Positions 32,677 through 35,694 of a stretch of 35,694 bases of DNA are shown in pieces. The stretch spans positions 1 through 35,694 of the forward strand of contig NZ_FONL01000017.1 in NCBI RefSeq assembly GCF_900112895.1, given 5' to 3'. This stretch comes from Succiniclasticum ruminis DSM 9236. GTDB lineage: Bacteria > Bacillota > Negativicutes > Acidaminococcales > Acidaminococcaceae. The translations under genes and the position numbers were made by a program. How positions within the stretch are numbered: position 1 is the first letter of the stretch; each line of letters opens with the position of its first letter. The notes under the pieces were generated by a model. It searched no databases. It was given only the letters and a program-made list of their open reading frames with translations, and was not told the DNA's origin.

Positions 32677-32862
32677 ATGCTGAAACTGGTTACCAAACGT
32701 TGTAAAGGCTGCGGCATCTGCGTAAACTTCTGTCCCAAAAAGGTATTGGAAGTTACGGAAGTAGGCAAGTGCGCCATTATTAAAGACAAAGAAAAAGACT
32801 GTATCCGGTGCGGACAGTGCGAGATGCGCTGCCCCGACTACGCAATTTTTGTGGAAAAGTAA
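32677..32862 (+). CDS. korD: 2-oxoacid:ferredoxin oxidoreductase, ferredoxin-like delta subunit, 61 aa
   Basis: Two 4Fe-4S clusters: CKGCGICVNFC at residues about 9-19 and CIRCGQCEMRC further on, each followed by the Pro of the classic ferredoxin pattern. It passes electrons from the KorAB active site to soluble ferredoxin. GGAGG before ATG; 14 bases to korA. Confidence 0.93.
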   Translation: MLKLVTKRCKGCGICVNFCPKKVLEVTEVGKCAIIKDKEKDCIRCGQCEMRCPDYAIFVEK

Positions 32863-32876
32863 AGGAGTGAGATGTT

Positions 32877-34019
32877 ATGTCCAGAGTATTACTGTTGCAA
32901 GGCAACCAGGCAGTAGTAGAAGGCGCCATCGCGGCCGGCGTTAAATTTTACGGCGGCTATCCCATCACCCCTTCTACGGAAATTGCCGAACAGTTAGCAG
33001 CCCGTCTGCCCCAGGTCGGCGGCAAATTTATGCAGACAGAAGATGAAATCGCCGGGTTAGGCGCAGCCATCGGCGCCTCCATGGGCGGCAAAAAAGCCAT
33101 GACCGCCACCAGCGGTCCCGGCTTCTCCCTGAAGCAGGAAATGTTAGGCCTGGCCTGCACGGCGGAAATCCCTGTAGTCCTCGTAGACGTACAGCGGGTA
33201 GGCCCGGCTACCGGCCAGCCCACCAGCCCTGCCCAGGGCGAAGTGATGATGACCCGCTGGGGAACCCACGGCGACCACTGGGTCATCGTGGTATCGCCCT
33301 CCAGCGTGCCGGAATGCTTCTGGCTCACCATCCGCGCGGTTAACCTGGCGGAAAAATACCGCGTGCCCGTTATCATTTTAATGGACGAAGTCATCGGCCA
33401 TATGCGGGAAAAAATTGAACTGCCGGATGACTACAGCACGGTAGAAACCGTGGACCGGATACGTCCCACCTGCAAACCGGAAGAGTATCTGGCTTACGGC
33501 ACCACGGAAGACAATCTGGTTCCTGCCATGGCGGATTACGGCAGCGGCTACCGCTGGCACGTCACCGGCCTGATCCACGACGAGACCGGGTTCCCGAAAG
33601 GCACGCCGGCCGGCACGGTCAACGCCCTGAACCGCCTGCATGATAAAATTTATAATAACCTGGCAGATATCGTTACGTTTGAAAACTATAAGATGGACGA
33701 CGCGGAATTCGCTGTTCTTTCCTTCGGCGGCGCGGCCCGTACCGCTTACGAAGCAGTAGACATGGCCCGGGCTGAAGGACTGAAAGTCGGTTTCTTCCGT
33801 CCCATCACCATCTGGCCTTTCCCGGAAAAAGAAGTGAAAGAGCTGGCAGGCAAAGTAAAAGGCATTTTAGTGCATGAGCTGAACTACGGCCAGTATGTGC
33901 TGGAAGTAGAACGGGTCGTAGCAGGCAAATGCCCTGTCACCCTGTACGGCAAGTACGACAACGAATCCGCAACGCCGCAGGAACTTCTGGCGGAAATCAA
34001 AAAGGCCATGGGCCGGTAA
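32877..34019 (+). CDS. korA: 2-oxoacid:ferredoxin oxidoreductase alpha subunit, 380 aa
   Basis: Starts with LLQGNQAVVEGAIAAGVKFY and GGYPITPSTEIAEQLAARLP, the pyrimidine-binding face of thiamine diphosphate, with MQTEDEIAGLGAAIGASMGG. It matches the 2-oxoglutarate (Kor) rather than pyruvate type by its separate subunit organisation and length. With KorB, C and D it converts 2-oxoglutarate (or another 2-oxoacid) and CoA to the acyl-CoA, CO2 and reduced ferredoxin. In amino-acid fermenters it serves glutamate or branched-chain breakdown. The substrate is not fixed by sequence. GGAGTGAG precedes ATG. Confidence 0.93.
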   Translation: MSRVLLLQGNQAVVEGAIAAGVKFYGGYPITPSTEIAEQLAARLPQVGGKFMQTEDEIAGLGAAIGASMGGKKAMTATSGPGFSLKQEMLGLACTAEIPVVLVDVQRVGPATGQPTSPAQGEVMMTRWGTHGDHWVIVVSPSSVPECFWLTIRAVNLAEKYRVPVIILMDEVIGHMREKIELPDDYSTVETVDRIRPTCKPEEYLAYGTTEDNLVPAMADYGSGYRWHVTGLIHDETGFPKGTPAGTVNALNRLHDKIYNNLADIVTFENYKMDDAEFAVLSFGGAARTAYEAVDMARAEGLKVGFFRPITIWPFPEKEVKELAGKVKGILVHELNYGQYVLEVERVVAGKCPVTLYGKYDNESATPQELLAEIKKAMGR

Positions 34020-34037
34020 GGGAAAGGAGATAAGACC

Positions 34038-34880
34038 ATGGGAATGGAACAATTAGTTGAGAAATATTTTCGCCCGGGCCGCCTGCCCCACATCTGGTGC
34101 CCCGGCTGCGGCAACGGCGTCATCACGGGCGCAATTGTAAAAGCGGTGGATAAGCAGGGCTTGTCCAAAGACGAAGTCGCTTTAATTTCCGGTATCGGCT
34201 GCTCCAGCCGCTCTTCCGGGTATCTGGATTTTAATACAGCCAACACCTTACACGGACGGGCACTGCCCATCGCCAGCGGCCTGAAGATGGCGAATCCCGC
34301 TTTAAAGGTTATTGTTGCCAGCGGCGACGGTGACTGCACAGCCATCGGCGGCAACCACCTGATTCATGCGGCACGCCGCAACATTGATTTAACATTAGTA
34401 GTATATAACAACAGCATCTATGGCATGACCGGCGGCCAGTATTCGCCCATGACCCCCAAAGGATCCAAAGCGACTACGGCTCCGTACCTGACCATCGAAC
34501 CTTCCTTCAATCTGCTGGAACTGGCAAAAGCAGCCGGCGCCACCTTCTGCGCACGGGCTACCACCTTCCATGTACCTCTGATGGTAGACGTGATTGCCAA
34601 AGGCATCGCCCACAAAGGCTTCTCCATCATCGAATGCGTATCGGCCTGCCCCATCAACTTCGGACGTCAGAACAAAGCGGGCACACCGGCCAAAATGATG
34701 GAATGGCAGCGGGACCACGGCGTAATGAAAGCAGCCTGGGACAAGATGGACGAAGAGAAAAAAGCCGAAGCCATCGCAGCGGGCAAATTCCCCATCGGCG
34801 TACTGTTTGAAACCAACGACGTACAGGAATATACCGAAGCCTATGATGAAGTCATCCGGCGCGCACAGGGAGGGAAATAA
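34038..34880 (+). CDS. korB: 2-oxoacid:ferredoxin oxidoreductase beta subunit (thiamine diphosphate), 280 aa
   Basis: Thiamine diphosphate binding is seen in IWCPGCGNGVITGAIVKAVD, GIGCSSRSSGYLD and GDGDCTAIGGNHLIHAARRN followed by VVYNNSIYGMTGGQYSP (the GDG...NN motif that holds Mg and diphosphate). The CPGCG Cys residues belong to the beta-subunit cluster. Length fits KorB. AAAGGAG before ATG 34038; 18 bases after korA. Confidence 0.95.
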   Translation: MGMEQLVEKYFRPGRLPHIWCPGCGNGVITGAIVKAVDKQGLSKDEVALISGIGCSSRSSGYLDFNTANTLHGRALPIASGLKMANPALKVIVASGDGDCTAIGGNHLIHAARRNIDLTLVVYNNSIYGMTGGQYSPMTPKGSKATTAPYLTIEPSFNLLELAKAAGATFCARATTFHVPLMVDVIAKGIAHKGFSIIECVSACPINFGRQNKAGTPAKMMEWQRDHGVMKAAWDKMDEEKKAEAIAAGKFPIGVLFETNDVQEYTEAYDEVIRRAQGGK

Positions 34881-34882
34881 TC

Positions 34883-35416
34883 ATGAAACATAATTTTAGA
34901 TTTTCCGGAACCGGCGGCCAGGGCCTGATCACAGCCGGTATCATCTTAGCGGAAGCAGCGATCCTCGACGGCAAAGAAGCCATCCAGTCCCAGTCCTACG
35001 GACCGGAAGCCCGGGGCGGTTCTTCCAAAGCGGAAGCCATCATCTCCGACGACAAAATTTATTTTGGCCGGGTTACCTGCCCGGATGTATTGCTGGCCAT
35101 GAGCCAGGAAGCGGCAAACAAGTATACCAAGGACTGCGGCAAAGACAGTATCGTTATCACGGATTCCCTGTTTGTTAAAGAAGTACCCGGAACCTACAAA
35201 GAGCGGATTGACCTGCCCATCACCCACACGGCAATCGGCGCCTGTGGCAAATCCTTATTCGCCAACATCGTAGCGTTAGGGGCTGTTGTAGCCTTAACCC
35301 ACTGCGTATCCGACGAAGCGCTGGAAAAGGCTGTGCTGAACCGTGTTCCCAAAGGAACAGAAGAAGCGAATAAAAAAGCCTTGCAGGCAGGCAAAGAACT
35401 GATTACTAAACGGTAA
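34883..35416 (+). CDS. korC: 2-oxoacid:ferredoxin oxidoreductase gamma subunit, 177 aa
   Basis: The domain begins FRFSGTGGQGLITAGIILAE, the family hallmark of the gamma subunit. SYGPEARGGSSKAEAIIS is a further conserved segment. AGGGAGG precedes ATG 34883, two bases after korB. It is last in the operon. An IS200-type element lies a few bases after its stop. Confidence 0.95.
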   Translation: MKHNFRFSGTGGQGLITAGIILAEAAILDGKEAIQSQSYGPEARGGSSKAEAIISDDKIYFGRVTCPDVLLAMSQEAANKYTKDCGKDSIVITDSLFVKEVPGTYKERIDLPITHTAIGACGKSLFANIVALGAVVALTHCVSDEALEKAVLNRVPKGTEEANKKALQAGKELITKR

Positions 35417-35419
35417 AAT

Positions 35420-35694
35420 CGCTTCCACCCCTTCAAGGGGTGGTTCGCTTAGCCCTATAAGGGCCCAACACAGGCCAGCGCCTAAATGACGCTGGCTTTC
35501 ACTTTGTTCAAGCCGCAGTGGTATGACTACTTGCTACCCTTAAAAGGGTCTTCGTATTCTTTACTGAATAACGAATCTTCCATTTGATCCATCTTATCCT
35601 GTTCCCGGATATATTTCTGTATGGTTTGCGCATTCAGCCCTACCGTACTAACGTAATATCCGGTTGCCCAGAATTTTCGATTTCCAAATTTATA
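35420..35694 (-). mobile_element. IS200/IS605-family insertion sequence, one end
   Basis: After korC come three hairpins: CCACCCCTTCAAGGGGTGG (35425-35443), GCCCT-ATA-AGGGC (35453-35465) and GCCAGCG(9)CGCTGGC (about 35474-35496). The transposase gene follows on the minus strand. Subterminal hairpins are how IS200/IS605 elements mark their ends. The exact end (35417-35425) is a guess, and the third hairpin may also stop korC transcription. Confidence 0.7.
35527..35694 (-). CDS. tnpA: IS200-type Y1 transposase, C-terminal 55 residues (5' part outside window)
   Basis: The minus-strand frame reads YKFGNRKFWATGYYVSTVGL, then NAQTIQKYIREQDKMDQMED, and ends in EYEDPFKGSK before TAG. This is the C-terminal end of the single-strand Y1 transposase TnpA. 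The catalytic Tyr is expected in QKYIREQ. The HUH motif lies beyond the window. The tail DPFKG is common in the IS200 group. Whether the whole gene is intact cannot be seen. Confidence 0.88.
   Translation of the reverse strand, partial: YKFGNRKFWATGYYVSTVGLNAQTIQKYIREQDKMDQMEDSLFSKEYEDPFKGSK

Overview
The window looks like a chromosomal segment of an anaerobic Gram-negative Firmicute (Negativicutes, possibly Acidaminococcaceae). The taxon is inferred from the gene mix: a short HisG with HisZ, a YerC/TrpR-type regulator, KorDABC ferredoxin oxidoreductase, diaminopropionate ammonia-lyase and CsoR-CopA. It divides at about 12.6 kb into an AT-rich accessory region on the left and a more GC-rich core region on the right.

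Accessory region, 1 to about 12.5 kb. A leftward operon (3443 to 1) carries two paralogous small proteins, an orphan DNA methyltransferase of phage type, two unknown proteins and a DUF6291-like protein ending in 12-residue repeats. Two intergenic gaps of this operon each hold the same rightward small-RNA unit: a promoter, a small hairpin and a 13-bp terminator hairpin at identical spacing, with three compensated base-pair changes. These two units are the main candidates for something undescribed. A tyrosine integrase and excisionase (5181-6832) follow, bracketed by two homologous HTH regulators. Next come a MORC-like GHKL ATPase with a probable C-terminal PD-(D/E)XK nuclease domain (candidate defence gene), a phage-type metallophosphoesterase, two conserved unknowns, a candidate structured RNA and an XRE regulator. 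The region ends beside a tRNA-Ala(GGC) gene at 12555-12630, a plausible integration site, although no att repeat was found.

Core region. A small secreted protein and a zinc-ribbon/DUF805 membrane protein are followed by dpaL. The copper-efflux operon csoR-copA sits behind a CsoR operator-promoter. CopA carries a C-terminal CopZ domain in frame that still has its own ribosome binding site. A ppaC-ROK kinase pair comes next. The leftward operon yerC-hisZ-hisG-hisD-hisC-hisB-hisH-hisA-hisF-hisIE contains every histidine-biosynthesis step except histidinol-phosphate phosphatase.

Right end. metN-metI, a methionine importer without metQ here, has a leader that can fold into a three-way junction. 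It diverges from korD-korA-korB-korC, which reductively couples 2-oxoacid oxidation to ferredoxin. Just after korC lies an IS200/IS605-type transposase whose N-terminal part is outside the window.
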